Below, one piece after another: positions 45,774 to 54,214 of a stretch of 64,000 nt of DNA (positions are counted from its first letter, which is position 1; every line of letters begins with the position of its first letter). The stretch covers positions 1,302,001 through 1,366,000 of the forward strand of contig JADJBR010000007.1 of NCBI GenBank assembly GCA_016703645.1, read 5' to 3'. Under the pieces are notes generated by a model. The model was not told the origin of the DNA. It saw only the letters and a program-made list of their open reading frames with translations, and ran no database searches. Position numbers and translations under genes: made by a program. This DNA comes from Zoogloea sp. (GTDB lineage Bacteria; Pseudomonadota; Gammaproteobacteria; Burkholderiales; Rhodocyclaceae).

Positions 45774-47582
45774 TCAGGGCGCAGGGGCACTCAGCAGCAC
45801 GTCCTGGCGCGAAACCCACCAGACGATGAACTGCTCGACGGACATGGCCGGCGCGTAGAGATAGCCCTGGGCGCGGTCGCAACCCATTTCCCTCAATACC
45901 GTCTCCGTTGCCACGTCCTCAACCCCTTCGGCCACCACTTCCAGGCCGAAGGTATGGGCGATGCGCACCATCAATTCGACGATGGAACGATCATTCTCGG
46001 TGAGAGTGATTCGCTCGACGAAGGACTTGTCGAGCTTGAGTTCATCCACGGGCAGACGGCGCAGGTAGTCCATGGATGAATATCCCGTGCCGAAATCATC
46101 CAGCGCCAGGCGCCCGCCACCGACCCGCAGGGCCTCCAGGTTGCTCACCGACATGCCATCCCGCGATACCAGACCGCCCTCGGTAAGTTCGAAACACATC
46201 CGGGATACCGGCACGCGCCAGGTTTCGCAGGTTTGACGGATGAACAGGGGCAGTTCCGGATCCTTCAGGTCGTCGGCGACGAGATTCACCGATATCGGCA
46301 CCTCGCAGCCCGCATCCGCCAGCGTGGCAAGTACCTGGGCCGCCTGCTGGATCACCCAGCGCGACAACTCCCCCATGAGGCCGATGCGTTCGAGCACCTG
46401 CAGAATGTCAGGGGGAGATGCACTCTTCTTGCCATCCCTGTTCCAGCGCAGCAAGGCCTCAGCCCCGACCAGCCGGCGGGAAGGCAATTCCACCTGGGGC
46501 TGGAGGAAGAGCTGGAACTGGCGGGCTTCCAGGGCGCGGGCCACTTCCGATTCGAATCCCGCATCGCCGTGGCCGCATGCCGCGGAATCGGCGCTGTAGT
46601 GATCAAAGGCTTTGCCGGAGGTTTTGGCCGCAATCAGGGCCGAACGGGCCGCCTGAATCAGGCCGAGCGGGTCGTTCGCGTGTTCGCGCGCCCACGCGCC
46701 ACCCGCATGGAAGCGCCCGCGCTGCCCGGGGAAGTTGTTGCTCCGCAGCACCTCGCAGGCGTCAACCAGCTTGCTCCCGGCCAGGGAGACCTGCGCCGAA
46801 TGCAGAAGCTCGGGCAGGATGACCGCCCATTGATCTTCGCCAAGGGCGCACAGGATGTCATTGGGCCGCAGCACCGCCCGCATGGCGTCGGAGAGCGCCA
46901 GCCGCAGGTGGTCACGTTCGTCCATGCCCAGAACATCTACGGAGCGCCCCCATTCGATGTCGAGCACCAGAAGCCCCAGGAGCTGCCCTTCGGCAAGACC
47001 GGACAAGCGCTCCGCCAGCAAGCTCAGAAAGCGCCGCCGGTTGGGAATGCCGAGAACCGCATCCCCGTCCTCGGCGTCCAGGCGGAAGGCATGTTCGTGA
47101 TCGATGGAGACGTCCGACAACAGGCCGCCCAGGCACCAGCCCAGGCGCACCAGGGCGGTCAGGATGTCGAGCTCAAGGCGATGGACCATCGCCCGATCGC
47201 TGAACAGGTGCTGCTGGCAGGATGCCAGCAAGGCCTCGATGGCGACGAACGGAAACTCCGCCACGGCTCCGCCCAGATAACACTCGGACCACAACTCGAC
47301 GATCCGGGCCGGCCAGGGCGGGGTGAAATCCCATTCGGTGATCCGTGCCAGCTCGACGCAGAATGCGCGCAGGGACGGCTCCACGCCCGATCTGGCCTCG
47401 CCGAGGTCGAAGCGCGACACCAGCGCGTCGGCCAGCTCGGCAGCACTGATGATGCGGCCAAAGGCACGCACCGCCGCCTGTTCGCCCTGCCCGATGCCAT
47501 AGCGCAACAGAAGACGCGCAAGGGCATCCTCGTCAATGACCGGACAGGGTGAACGCACCAGATGAGGTGCCGGCGTATTCAT
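45774..47582 (-). CDS. GGDEF-EAL protein with degenerate GGDEF, probable c-di-GMP phosphodiesterase
   Basis: The 602-residue protein has about 180 N-terminal residues of unknown fold, a GGDEF-like domain (LGIPNRRRFLSLLAERLSGL) whose signature reads GEDQW, so no cyclase activity is expected, and a complete EAL domain. Its motifs are GAEALLRW (near 377), ISVNLVADDL, MCFELTEGG, LALDDFGTGYSSMDYL, DELKLDKSFV and VVAEGVED. The metal and catalytic residues of EAL look intact, so it should hydrolyse c-di-GMP to pGpG. It overlaps the upstream HD-GYP gene by ATGA, forming a two-gene c-di-GMP unit. No membrane segment is visible. Confidence 0.85.
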   Translation of the reverse strand: MNTPAPHLVRSPCPVIDEDALARLLLRYGIGQGEQAAVRAFGRIISAAELADALVSRFDLGEARSGVEPSLRAFCVELARITEWDFTPPWPARIVELWSECYLGGAVAEFPFVAIEALLASCQQHLFSDRAMVHRLELDILTALVRLGWCLGGLLSDVSIDHEHAFRLDAEDGDAVLGIPNRRRFLSLLAERLSGLAEGQLLGLLVLDIEWGRSVDVLGMDERDHLRLALSDAMRAVLRPNDILCALGEDQWAVILPELLHSAQVSLAGSKLVDACEVLRSNNFPGQRGRFHAGGAWAREHANDPLGLIQAARSALIAAKTSGKAFDHYSADSAACGHGDAGFESEVARALEARQFQLFLQPQVELPSRRLVGAEALLRWNRDGKKSASPPDILQVLERIGLMGELSRWVIQQAAQVLATLADAGCEVPISVNLVADDLKDPELPLFIRQTCETWRVPVSRMCFELTEGGLVSRDGMSVSNLEALRVGGGRLALDDFGTGYSSMDYLRRLPVDELKLDKSFVERITLTENDRSIVELMVRIAHTFGLEVVAEGVEDVATETVLREMGCDRAQGYLYAPAMSVEQFIVWWVSRQDVLLSAPAP

Positions 47583-49117
47583 GCGAGGTAGTAGGCCGAC
47601 GGCTCCACCCCGAAGGCGCCGGGTGGCAGGGCGCGGGTGATTTCGTAGGGCTCTCCGGTGGCACAGGACGGATCGTAGAGAAGATCCAATGTCTGGGGGT
47701 AGGCATTGGGCTTCTTGTCCGGCCCAAGCAGGATCATGACGCGGGGCTTGAGGCGGCGGATACGGTTCTGGGACACCACCACAGCCACTTCACCGGAATT
47801 GAGTTCGACCAGGGTACCGACGGGATAGAGCCCGATGCACTGTACGAACTGATCGACGATGCTGACCGAAAAACGCTTGCCCCGGAGGCCTCTGACGGCG
47901 TCCAGGGCGTCCTGGGAACTCACCGCCGCCCCATAAGGGCGCTCGCGGGTCATGGCGCAATACACATCGCAGACCCCGGCAATCTCGGCCATCAAACCCA
48001 CATCGTCCCCCTTCAGCCCGGCCGGGTAGCCACTGCCATCACAGCGCTCATGATGGCGCTCGATGATCTCCAGCATCTGGGGCGTAGCATGGGGGCACGC
48101 CGCGAGGATGTGCAGGGAGAAATCCACATGGGTCTTGAAAATCTCGTACTCCCGGGGCGAAAGGGCCCCGATCTTGTGGAGCAGGCGGGCCGGGAGACGC
48201 AGCTTGCCGATGTCCTGCAGCAGCCCGGCCATTCCCAGGCTGGTGATCGAATCCTCTCCGAGCCCCAGGGCCCGGCCGAAGATCATCACGTGGGCGGCCA
48301 CATCGAGGGAATGGTCGTAACTGTATTGATCCGTCCTCTTGAGGCGCAGCAGCCACAGGAGCGCGTCCGGATTGCGGATGACGCTCAGCACCATCTCCGA
48401 CACCACACCGCGCAGCCGTTCCAGGTCCGGGTTGAGGTTGTTCTGCACATCCTCGGCAATCTCAGCAAGCAGTGCCTGGGCGCGCGTGACCACGGGCAAG
48501 GCTGCAACGATCTCTTCCTCCAGGGAGGCCGTCGGCTCCACGAACTGCATCCCGGAGGGCGTGCCCGACGAAGCCGTGCCGGCTTCCTCGCCCGAGCGCC
48601 GACCCGATGCCCGGACAGGACGCTCCGCGTAGGTCGTCACATGGGGATGCAGGGCAGACGGGGTGACACGCCCTTCTCCGGGAGACGGCTCACCCGCATT
48701 CAGGGTCCGCGGAGCTGCCCCTTGCGGGTAGATCCGGAACCAGGGCTCGGTGCCCGCGTCCCCATCCCGGACGCGCTCCGACACCTCCCCCTTCAGCCCC
48801 CGCAGCAGCTTGAGCAAGGCGAAGAAGTCCGGGGGCTGACGGCGCTGCTCCGGCTTGATCAGGAAGCTGGCCAGATCGGCAGGCGCGCGGGTGGGGGGCG
48901 CACCCTCCTGTGCCGCAGACGCGGCCCGCCAGGCATCACCGACCGAGCGGGCGCGGTCCACGTAGACAAAGCGGCACAACTGCCTGACCTGCGTCAGGGT
49001 CGCCTCATCCTCGATGAGAAAACCCTGGAGCATGAAAGGTGACTCGAGCCACGGGCGATCAAGCTCAGAAATGAACATGCCTCCGCGCAGATCCTGCACC
49101 GCGACAATTTCCTTCAA
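47579..49117 (-). CDS. DUF3391/HD-GYP protein with an altered HD motif
   Basis: The 512-residue protein has an N-terminal DUF3391 (VQDLRGGMFISELDRPWLES), a variable linker and a C-terminal HD-GYP domain (YDHSLDVAAHVMIFGRALGL, then HHERCDGSGYPAGLKGDDVG). The usual HDxGK reads LLQDIGKLRLP near residue 300: the metal-binding His is Gln. HHE and GYP are kept. Catalysis may be lost or weakened, leaving a binding role. The start is TTG 49117 with GGAGG just upstream; no better start exists. It is translationally coupled to the EAL gene. Confidence 0.85.
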   Translation of the reverse strand: MKEIVAVQDLRGGMFISELDRPWLESPFMLQGFLIEDEATLTQVRQLCRFVYVDRARSVGDAWRAASAAQEGAPPTRAPADLASFLIKPEQRRQPPDFFALLKLLRGLKGEVSERVRDGDAGTEPWFRIYPQGAAPRTLNAGEPSPGEGRVTPSALHPHVTTYAERPVRASGRRSGEEAGTASSGTPSGMQFVEPTASLEEEIVAALPVVTRAQALLAEIAEDVQNNLNPDLERLRGVVSEMVLSVIRNPDALLWLLRLKRTDQYSYDHSLDVAAHVMIFGRALGLGEDSITSLGMAGLLQDIGKLRLPARLLHKIGALSPREYEIFKTHVDFSLHILAACPHATPQMLEIIERHHERCDGSGYPAGLKGDDVGLMAEIAGVCDVYCAMTRERPYGAAVSSQDALDAVRGLRGKRFSVSIVDQFVQCIGLYPVGTLVELNSGEVAVVVSQNRIRRLKPRVMILLGPDKKPNAYPQTLDLLYDPSCATGEPYEITRALPPGAFGVEPSAYYLA

Positions 49118-49174
49118 AACACCCTCCGTGCAACCATTTCCGCTTCACAACACTTATTCGTAGTCGGCATCAGT

Positions 49175-50212
49175 TTACGGCGCCGGACTGGAAAACTGGA
49201 GATGAATCGCATCGATCTCCCGCATGACCTGTGCATCAAGCAGAAGATCGCATGCATCGAGATTGGCTTCAAGCTGCGCCACGGAGGTGGCGCCGAGGAT
49301 CACGCTGCCGACAAAAGGCTGGGCTGCCACAAAGGCGATGGCCATTTCCGCCGGCGCCATTCCGTAGCGCCGGGCCAGCGCCGCGTAGGCCGCAACCGCC
49401 GGCCTCACGCCGGGCTTGTCGTAGCGTTGTCCAAACGCCGGAAACAGGGAGATGCGCCCCGGCGCGCCCGGATCATCAAGGTACTTGCCACTGAGGTGCC
49501 CGAAACCCAGCACCGAATAGGGCAGCAGACTGACCCGTGCACGGAAGCACACTTCGGCCAGCGACTGTTCGAATACCCGGTTGAGCAGGTTGAAGGCGTT
49601 CTGCACCGACACGACGCGCGGAAGGCCCAGCTCGTCCGCCGCCCGCAAAAACGACATCAGGCCCCAGGGATGCTCGTTGGACAGGCCCACGTAGCGGATC
49701 TTCCCTTCGGCCACCAGTTCGGCGAGCGCCACCAATTGCTCCTCAATGGGCGTCGCCGGGCCCTCGTGCCCCGGCTCGAAACGCCACTGCCCGAACATGG
49801 GCTGATTGCGCGCCGGCCAGTGAAGCTGGTAAAGGTCGATGTAATCGGTGCCCAAGCGGGTCAGACTCGCCTCGACCGCCTCGCGGATATTGCTGCGGTC
49901 GAGGGACAAGGGACCACCCCGGATCCACGCCATGTTGCGCCCCGGCCCCGCAACCTTGGTTGCCAGGACCACGCTATCCCGTGGCCGACCCCGCAGCCAC
50001 GATCCGACAATGGACTCCGTGCGCCCATAGGTCTCGGCGCGGGCGGGCACCGGGTACATCTCGGCGGCATCGATGAAATTCACGCCCCGCGCAAACGCTG
50101 CATCAAGCTGCGCATGCGCTTCGGATTCCGAGTTCTGCTGACCAAACGTCATCGTACCCAGACAGACGGACGACACCTTCAGGTCGCTGGCGCCGAGTTT
50201 GCGAAAGTCCAT
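49175..50212 (-). CDS. tas: aldo/keto reductase, Tas family
   Basis: The 345-residue enzyme is an NAD(P)H-dependent aldo/keto reductase of the Tas subgroup: SSVCLGTMTFGQQNSESEAH, FIDAAEMYPVPARAETYGRT (catalytic Asp and Tyr), VVLATKVAGPGRNMAW (Lys), YIDLYQLHWPAR (His) and LLPYSVLGFGHLSGKYL. The C-terminal GSVILGATSVAQLEANLDA is the cofactor-binding region. Tas-type proteins have unclear natural substrates. The gene stands alone, with the tandem repeat array upstream of its start. Confidence 0.85.
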   Translation of the reverse strand: MDFRKLGASDLKVSSVCLGTMTFGQQNSESEAHAQLDAAFARGVNFIDAAEMYPVPARAETYGRTESIVGSWLRGRPRDSVVLATKVAGPGRNMAWIRGGPLSLDRSNIREAVEASLTRLGTDYIDLYQLHWPARNQPMFGQWRFEPGHEGPATPIEEQLVALAELVAEGKIRYVGLSNEHPWGLMSFLRAADELGLPRVVSVQNAFNLLNRVFEQSLAEVCFRARVSLLPYSVLGFGHLSGKYLDDPGAPGRISLFPAFGQRYDKPGVRPAVAAYAALARRYGMAPAEMAIAFVAAQPFVGSVILGATSVAQLEANLDACDLLLDAQVMREIDAIHLQFSSPAP

Positions 50213-50258
50213 GTGCGGCCTCCGGATCGATGGAAACTAGACAACCCACGCCGCGCGG

Positions 50259-50560
50259 CTGGCGACCCCCGAGGGGGGCGCCTTTACCTTGGGACGGCCC
50301 TGCGGCGAAGAAGGCCCCCACGCTACACCGCTTCGCGGCTCGCTGCCCCCCGAGGGGGAACGCCTTTACCTTGGGGGCGGCCCTGCGGTAAAGAAGGCCC
50401 CCACGCTACACCGCTTCGCGGCTCGCTGCCCCCCGAGGGGGAACGCCTTTACCTTGGGGGCGGCCCTGCGGTAAAGAAGGCCCCCACGCTACACCGCTTC
50501 GCGGCTCGCTGCCCCCCGAGGGGGAACGCCTTTACCTTGGGGGCGGCCCTGCGGTAAAGG
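50259..50560. repeat. 83-bp tandem repeat array, about 3.6 copies
   Basis: The unit start GCTGCCCCCCGAG recurs at 50342, 50425 and 50508, giving an exact 83-bp period. A diverged copy begins near 50259. Each unit contains small palindromes (CCCCCGAGGGGG; CGCTTCGCGG) and reads through CCTTTACCTTGGGGGC, GGTAAAGAAGG and CACGCTACACCGC. Copies 2-4 are essentially identical. It fills the space between the tas-like gene and rlmM; no gene is supported from 50213 to 50680. It resembles REP-like intergenic repeats common in betaproteobacteria, here locally expanded. Confidence 0.9.
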
Positions 50561-50680
50561 CCGCTGGCCGCGATCGGGTATCATGCCGGCCACGCAGGCG
50601 CTGCACCGCGCATCGGTATTGGCGAGAGGGTGCGTTGCCGAGATTCTACACACCCACCACGCCCTTCCGCTCCTCCGCCC

Positions 50681-51769
50681 ATGCAGCCCGCCCCTACACC
50701 CTGCCTTTCCACTGGCATTCTCGTCCAGTGCCGTCCCGGGTTCGAGCCCGACGCGAGCCTTGAGCTGCAGGCCGCCGCCCGCGCCGCGCGTGTCGAAGGC
50801 AGCATCACGGAAGTGATCAACAGCGGTTTCGCCCTGTTTCAATTGAGCGTGCCAGCCCCGCGCGATGAGCTGCGGCGGCGCCTGGATCTATCGAGGCTGG
50901 TCTTCTCACGCCAGGGCTTCCAAATGGTTGGCAGCCTGGAAGATCTTCCCGAGAAGGATCGCCTGAGCCCGCTGATGAGCGCCATCACGGCACTGGGGGA
51001 GCGCTTTTCCGCCCTCCTGCTTGAAACCCCCGACACCAACGACGGCAAGCAGCAATCCGGCTTTCTGCGGCGTTTCGGCCCCCTGCTTGAAGAGGCCTTG
51101 GGCAAGGCCGGCCTGCTACGCAGCGATTCGCCCCACCTGCCCCGCCTGCATGTCTTCCTGGCCGATTCTAGACGCGCCCTCCTCGGTCTGAGCCTGGCCA
51201 GCGAGGGCTCGGCCTGGCCCATGGGCATCCCGCGGCTACGCATGCCCAAGGAAGCACCCAGCCGCTCCACCCTGAAGCTCGCCGAAGCCATCATGGGCCT
51301 GCTGACGGCCGACGAGCAGAAAGCCACCCTCCGCCCCGGCCTGCTGGCGGTGGACCTGGGAGCCTCACCGGGCGGCTGGACCTGGCAGCTGGTGAGCAGA
51401 GGGCTGCGCGTCACGGCCATCGACAACGGCCCCATGGCGCCCTCGGTGGCCGCCACCGGCCTGCTGGAGCACCTGAGGGTGGACGGCTTCGCCTGGAAGC
51501 CCCGCAAGCCCGTGGAATGGATGGTGTGCGACATGGTGGAGCAGCCCTCCCGCATCGCACCGCTGATGGCCGAGTGGGTAGCCAGCGGGCGTTGCCGCCG
51601 CAGCATCTTCAACCTCAAGCTGCCCATGAAGCGCCGCTATGACGAGATCGAACGCTGCCGCGCCCTGATTGACCAGCGCATGCGCGCCGGAAACATCAAA
51701 TACATATTGAGAATCAAGCACCTTTACCACGATCGGGAAGAGGTCACGTGCTATCTCACGCGGCGCTGA
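50681..51769 (+). CDS. rlmM: 23S rRNA (cytidine-2498-2'-O)-methyltransferase
   Basis: The 362-residue protein fits RlmM: an N-terminal THUMP-like part (GILVQCRPGFEPDASLELQA, AARVEGSI, LSRLVFSRQGF) and a Rossmann methyltransferase domain. The latter has SAM motif I LLAVDLGASPGGWTWQLVSR, then VTAIDNGPM, WMVCDMVEQP and SIFNLKLPMKRRYDE with the catalytic Lys. It methylates C2498 in the peptidyl transferase region. ATG 50681 is chosen because the sequence after it matches the family; a longer frame upstream enters the repeat-flanking sequence. Confidence 0.9.
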   Translation: MQPAPTPCLSTGILVQCRPGFEPDASLELQAAARAARVEGSITEVINSGFALFQLSVPAPRDELRRRLDLSRLVFSRQGFQMVGSLEDLPEKDRLSPLMSAITALGERFSALLLETPDTNDGKQQSGFLRRFGPLLEEALGKAGLLRSDSPHLPRLHVFLADSRRALLGLSLASEGSAWPMGIPRLRMPKEAPSRSTLKLAEAIMGLLTADEQKATLRPGLLAVDLGASPGGWTWQLVSRGLRVTAIDNGPMAPSVAATGLLEHLRVDGFAWKPRKPVEWMVCDMVEQPSRIAPLMAEWVASGRCRRSIFNLKLPMKRRYDEIERCRALIDQRMRAGNIKYILRIKHLYHDREEVTCYLTRR

Positions 51770-51782
51770 CGGCGCCGCGATG

Positions 51783-51788
51783 TATAAT
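51783..51788 (+). promoter_or_regulatory. candidate -10 box of the rhlE promoter
   Basis: A perfect TATAAT lies 14 bp after the rlmM stop and about 60 bp before the rhlE start, in an otherwise GC-rich stretch. No good -35 is seen at normal spacing. A small GC hairpin (GGCGCTGACGGCGCC) lies just upstream. Confidence 0.45.
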
Positions 51789-51849
51789 GCTGGACTATTT
51801 AAATGGTGCAGTGCACTAAATCTGCCGCACCCAGATCGTGATCACATCC

Positions 51850-53331
51850 ATGTCGTTCTCCGAACTCGGACTCATTCCTGAAATCCTGCGGGCCGTCACC
51901 GAAGCCGGTTACACCGAACCCACACCCATCCAGCGTCAAGCCATTCCGGTCGTTCTCGCCGGGCATGACGTGATGGGCGGTGCCCAGACGGGCACGGGCA
52001 AGACCGCCGGCTTCACCCTGCCGCTGCTCAACCGTCTGGCACGTCATGCCAGCAGTTCGACCAGCCCCGCCCGCCACCCGGTGCGTGCGCTGATCCTGGC
52101 GCCGACGCGGGAGCTGGCCATGCAGGTGTATGAGTCCGTCAAGATGTACTCGAAGCACCTGCCCCTGCGCAGCACCTGTATTTATGGCGGGGTCGACATG
52201 AACCCGCAGATCCAGGAACTGCGCCGCGGCATCGAAATCGTCGTCGCCACGCCGGGCCGTCTGCTCGACCACGTCCAGCAGAAGACCATCGCCCTCGGCC
52301 AGGTTGAATTCCTGATCCTCGACGAAGCCGACCGCATGCTCGACATGGGCTTCATCCCGGACATCCGCCGCATCCTCGCCCTGCTGCCGGCCAACCGCCA
52401 GAGCCTGCTGTTCTCTGCCACCTTCTCGGACGAGATCAAGAAGCTCGCCGACCAGATGCTGAAGAACCCGCAACTGATCGAGGTGGCCCGCCGCAACATG
52501 GTCAGCGAGACCATCACCCACATCGTCCACCCGGTTTCCAGCGGGCTCAAGCGCAACCTGCTGGCCCACATCGTGCGACACGAGGACGAGGCCAACCAGG
52601 TGCTGGTCTTCGTGGACACCAAGTTCGCCTGCAGCCGCCTGGCCCACTTCCTTGAGCGCCATGGCATCTCCGCTGACGCCATCCACGGCGACAAGACCCA
52701 GCAGGCGCGTACCGAAACACTCGAGAACTTCAAGTCCGGCAAGGTCCGCGTGCTGGTGGCCACCGACGTGGCCGCCCGCGGCCTCGACATCGAAGATCTG
52801 CCCTCGGTGATCAATTTCGAACTGCCCCACACCGCCGAAGACTACGTCCATCGCATCGGCCGCACCGGCCGTGCGGGCAAATCGGGCAAGGCCGTTTCCC
52901 TGGTCAGCTCGGAAGAGCGCCATCGCCTCGCCGACATCCAGAAGCTCATCAAGCTCGAGATCAAGCAGGAGATCGTCCCCGGCTACGATCCGGAGCCCGA
53001 TTTCTTCGATGCGGACGGCAGCCGTCGCCGACGCAGTGCCCCGGCATCCCGGCCCACCGACAGCGCCGCCGCGGCCGCACCCGCTGGCGAACGCCGCAAG
53101 CGTAGTGAGCGCCCCGAACGCAGCGAACGGCCGGAACGCTCCGAGCGCCCTCAGCGCAGCCGTCAGCCCGCTCATATTGCGGCAGATGGTTTTGACTTCA
53201 GCAAGCCCTACGAGCAGAAGGGCGACATCACCTCGGCCAGCGGCGAAGGCAGTGGCGGCGACTCCCCGGTACCCGAGAAGGGCCAGCGCCCGATCGCCTT
53301 CCTGCTGGGCGGGCTCGGTCGCAAGCACTGA
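51850..53331 (+). CDS. rhlE: DEAD-box ATP-dependent RNA helicase RhlE
   Basis: The 493-residue helicase has all core motifs in order: [11 protein letters not shown] (Q motif), AQTGTGKT (I), [12 protein letters not shown] (Ia), TPGRLLDH (Ib), [14 protein letters not shown] (II), [10 protein letters not shown] (III), VLVFVDTK (IV), [15 protein letters not shown] (V) and [14 protein letters not shown] (VI). The C-terminal extension is Arg/Ser/Glu-rich with a SER-PE-R repeat, as in RhlE proteins that bind RNA through basic tails. It acts in ribosome assembly or RNA turnover. ATG 51850 gives the usual MSFSELGL start; a GTG at 51838 is in frame but less typical. Confidence 0.92.
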   Translation: MSFSELGLIPEILRAVTEAGYTEPTPIQRQAIPVVLAGHDVMGGAQTGTGKTAGFTLPLLNRLARHASSSTSPARHPVRALILAPTRELAMQVYESVKMYSKHLPLRSTCIYGGVDMNPQIQELRRGIEIVVATPGRLLDHVQQKTIALGQVEFLILDEADRMLDMGFIPDIRRILALLPANRQSLLFSATFSDEIKKLADQMLKNPQLIEVARRNMVSETITHIVHPVSSGLKRNLLAHIVRHEDEANQVLVFVDTKFACSRLAHFLERHGISADAIHGDKTQQARTETLENFKSGKVRVLVATDVAARGLDIEDLPSVINFELPHTAEDYVHRIGRTGRAGKSGKAVSLVSSEERHRLADIQKLIKLEIKQEIVPGYDPEPDFFDADGSRRRRSAPASRPTDSAAAAAPAGERRKRSERPERSERPERSERPQRSRQPAHIAADGFDFSKPYEQKGDITSASGEGSGGDSPVPEKGQRPIAFLLGGLGRKH

Positions 53332-53371
53332 ATACCCGGGCACAATTCAGTGTATTAACGAATTCTGATAG

Positions 53372-53408
53372 GCTTCTCTCCGCATTACACAACAAGGAGG
53401 AGAGAAGC
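53372..53408 (+). promoter_or_regulatory. hairpin covering the ribosome binding site of the diheme cytochrome gene
   Basis: A perfect 10-bp inverted repeat, GCTTCTCTCC (53372-53381) and GGAGAGAAGC (53399-53408), ends immediately before the ATG at 53409. The Shine-Dalgarno AAGGAGG (53394-53400) lies partly in the stem. It could restrict translation or be an operator; no T-tract supports a terminator. Confidence 0.5.
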
Positions 53409-54011
53409 ATGAAGGGAAAACTTGTTTCGGCGGGACTGTCACTGCTGATGGCCCTGCCTGTTGCGACGCAGGCAGCAGACCTGAAGCGTGCGGAGGAGAT
53501 CGTTGGCGGGCGCTGCTTCCTGTGCCACGGTATGGAGGGTGAAGCCGCTTCGGCCCTGTATCCGCGACTGGCGGGGCAGCACGCCGAGTACATTGCCAAG
53601 CAGCTAGCCGATTTCAAGTCCGGCAAGCGCAAGAGCGACACCATGTCCGGCATGGTCACCGATCTGACCGCAGAAGAGATGAAGGCCCTCGGCGCCTTCT
53701 TCGAACAGAAGAAGCCCAGCCACAGCGGCCGCACGGATGCCGATCTTGCTGCGGTGGGGCGTTACATCTTCACCAAGGGCAACCAGTATTCCGGCGTCGC
53801 ATCGTGCACCTCCTGCCACGGCCCGAAAGGCTACGGAACACCGCAACTGCCGCGCCTGGCCGGGCAACAGCCCCTCTATCTCGAGAACCAGCTGAAGCAG
53901 TTCAACACCCGGGAACGCAACAACGACAACGCGGTGATGCACTCCATCGCATCCAAGCTCACCGAACTCGAAGTGAAAGCTGTTTCCAGCTACATCTCGA
54001 CGCTTGAATGA
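53409..54011 (+). CDS. diheme c-type cytochrome, c4-like
   Basis: The 200-residue exported protein has a Sec signal (LVSAGLSLLMALPVATQAA) and two heme sites, GGRCFLCHGMEG and VASCTSCHGPKG. Each is followed by a PRLAGQ(H/Q) segment and distal Met candidates, giving two similar halves as in cytochrome c4. It should carry electrons in the periplasm to a terminal oxidase or nitrogen-oxide reductase. It opens the sulfur-oxidation block of this window. Its Shine-Dalgarno is held in a hairpin. Confidence 0.88.
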   Translation: MKGKLVSAGLSLLMALPVATQAADLKRAEEIVGGRCFLCHGMEGEAASALYPRLAGQHAEYIAKQLADFKSGKRKSDTMSGMVTDLTAEEMKALGAFFEQKKPSHSGRTDADLAAVGRYIFTKGNQYSGVASCTSCHGPKGYGTPQLPRLAGQQPLYLENQLKQFNTRERNNDNAVMHSIASKLTELEVKAVSSYISTLE

Positions 54012-54214
54012 GCCTGCCCGGCGGGGTCGGCATGCATCGTGGGCCGCCCTCGCTTACGTCTTGACGGACATTTGATTGACCTGCATCAGGACTTCTCCGA
54101 TTCGCCCCACCCAGCGCCCGCTGTCGCGCGAAAATTAGCATGCTCTGATGTAAGCGGCCGGCCGGGGGCCGACTTTCCAGCCCGGCGCAGTGAGCTTTTC
54201 GACCGGAGACCTCC

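Noticed and set aside
50259-50560. CRISPR array
   Set aside because: Copies are contiguous 83-bp units with no unique spacers and no cas genes.
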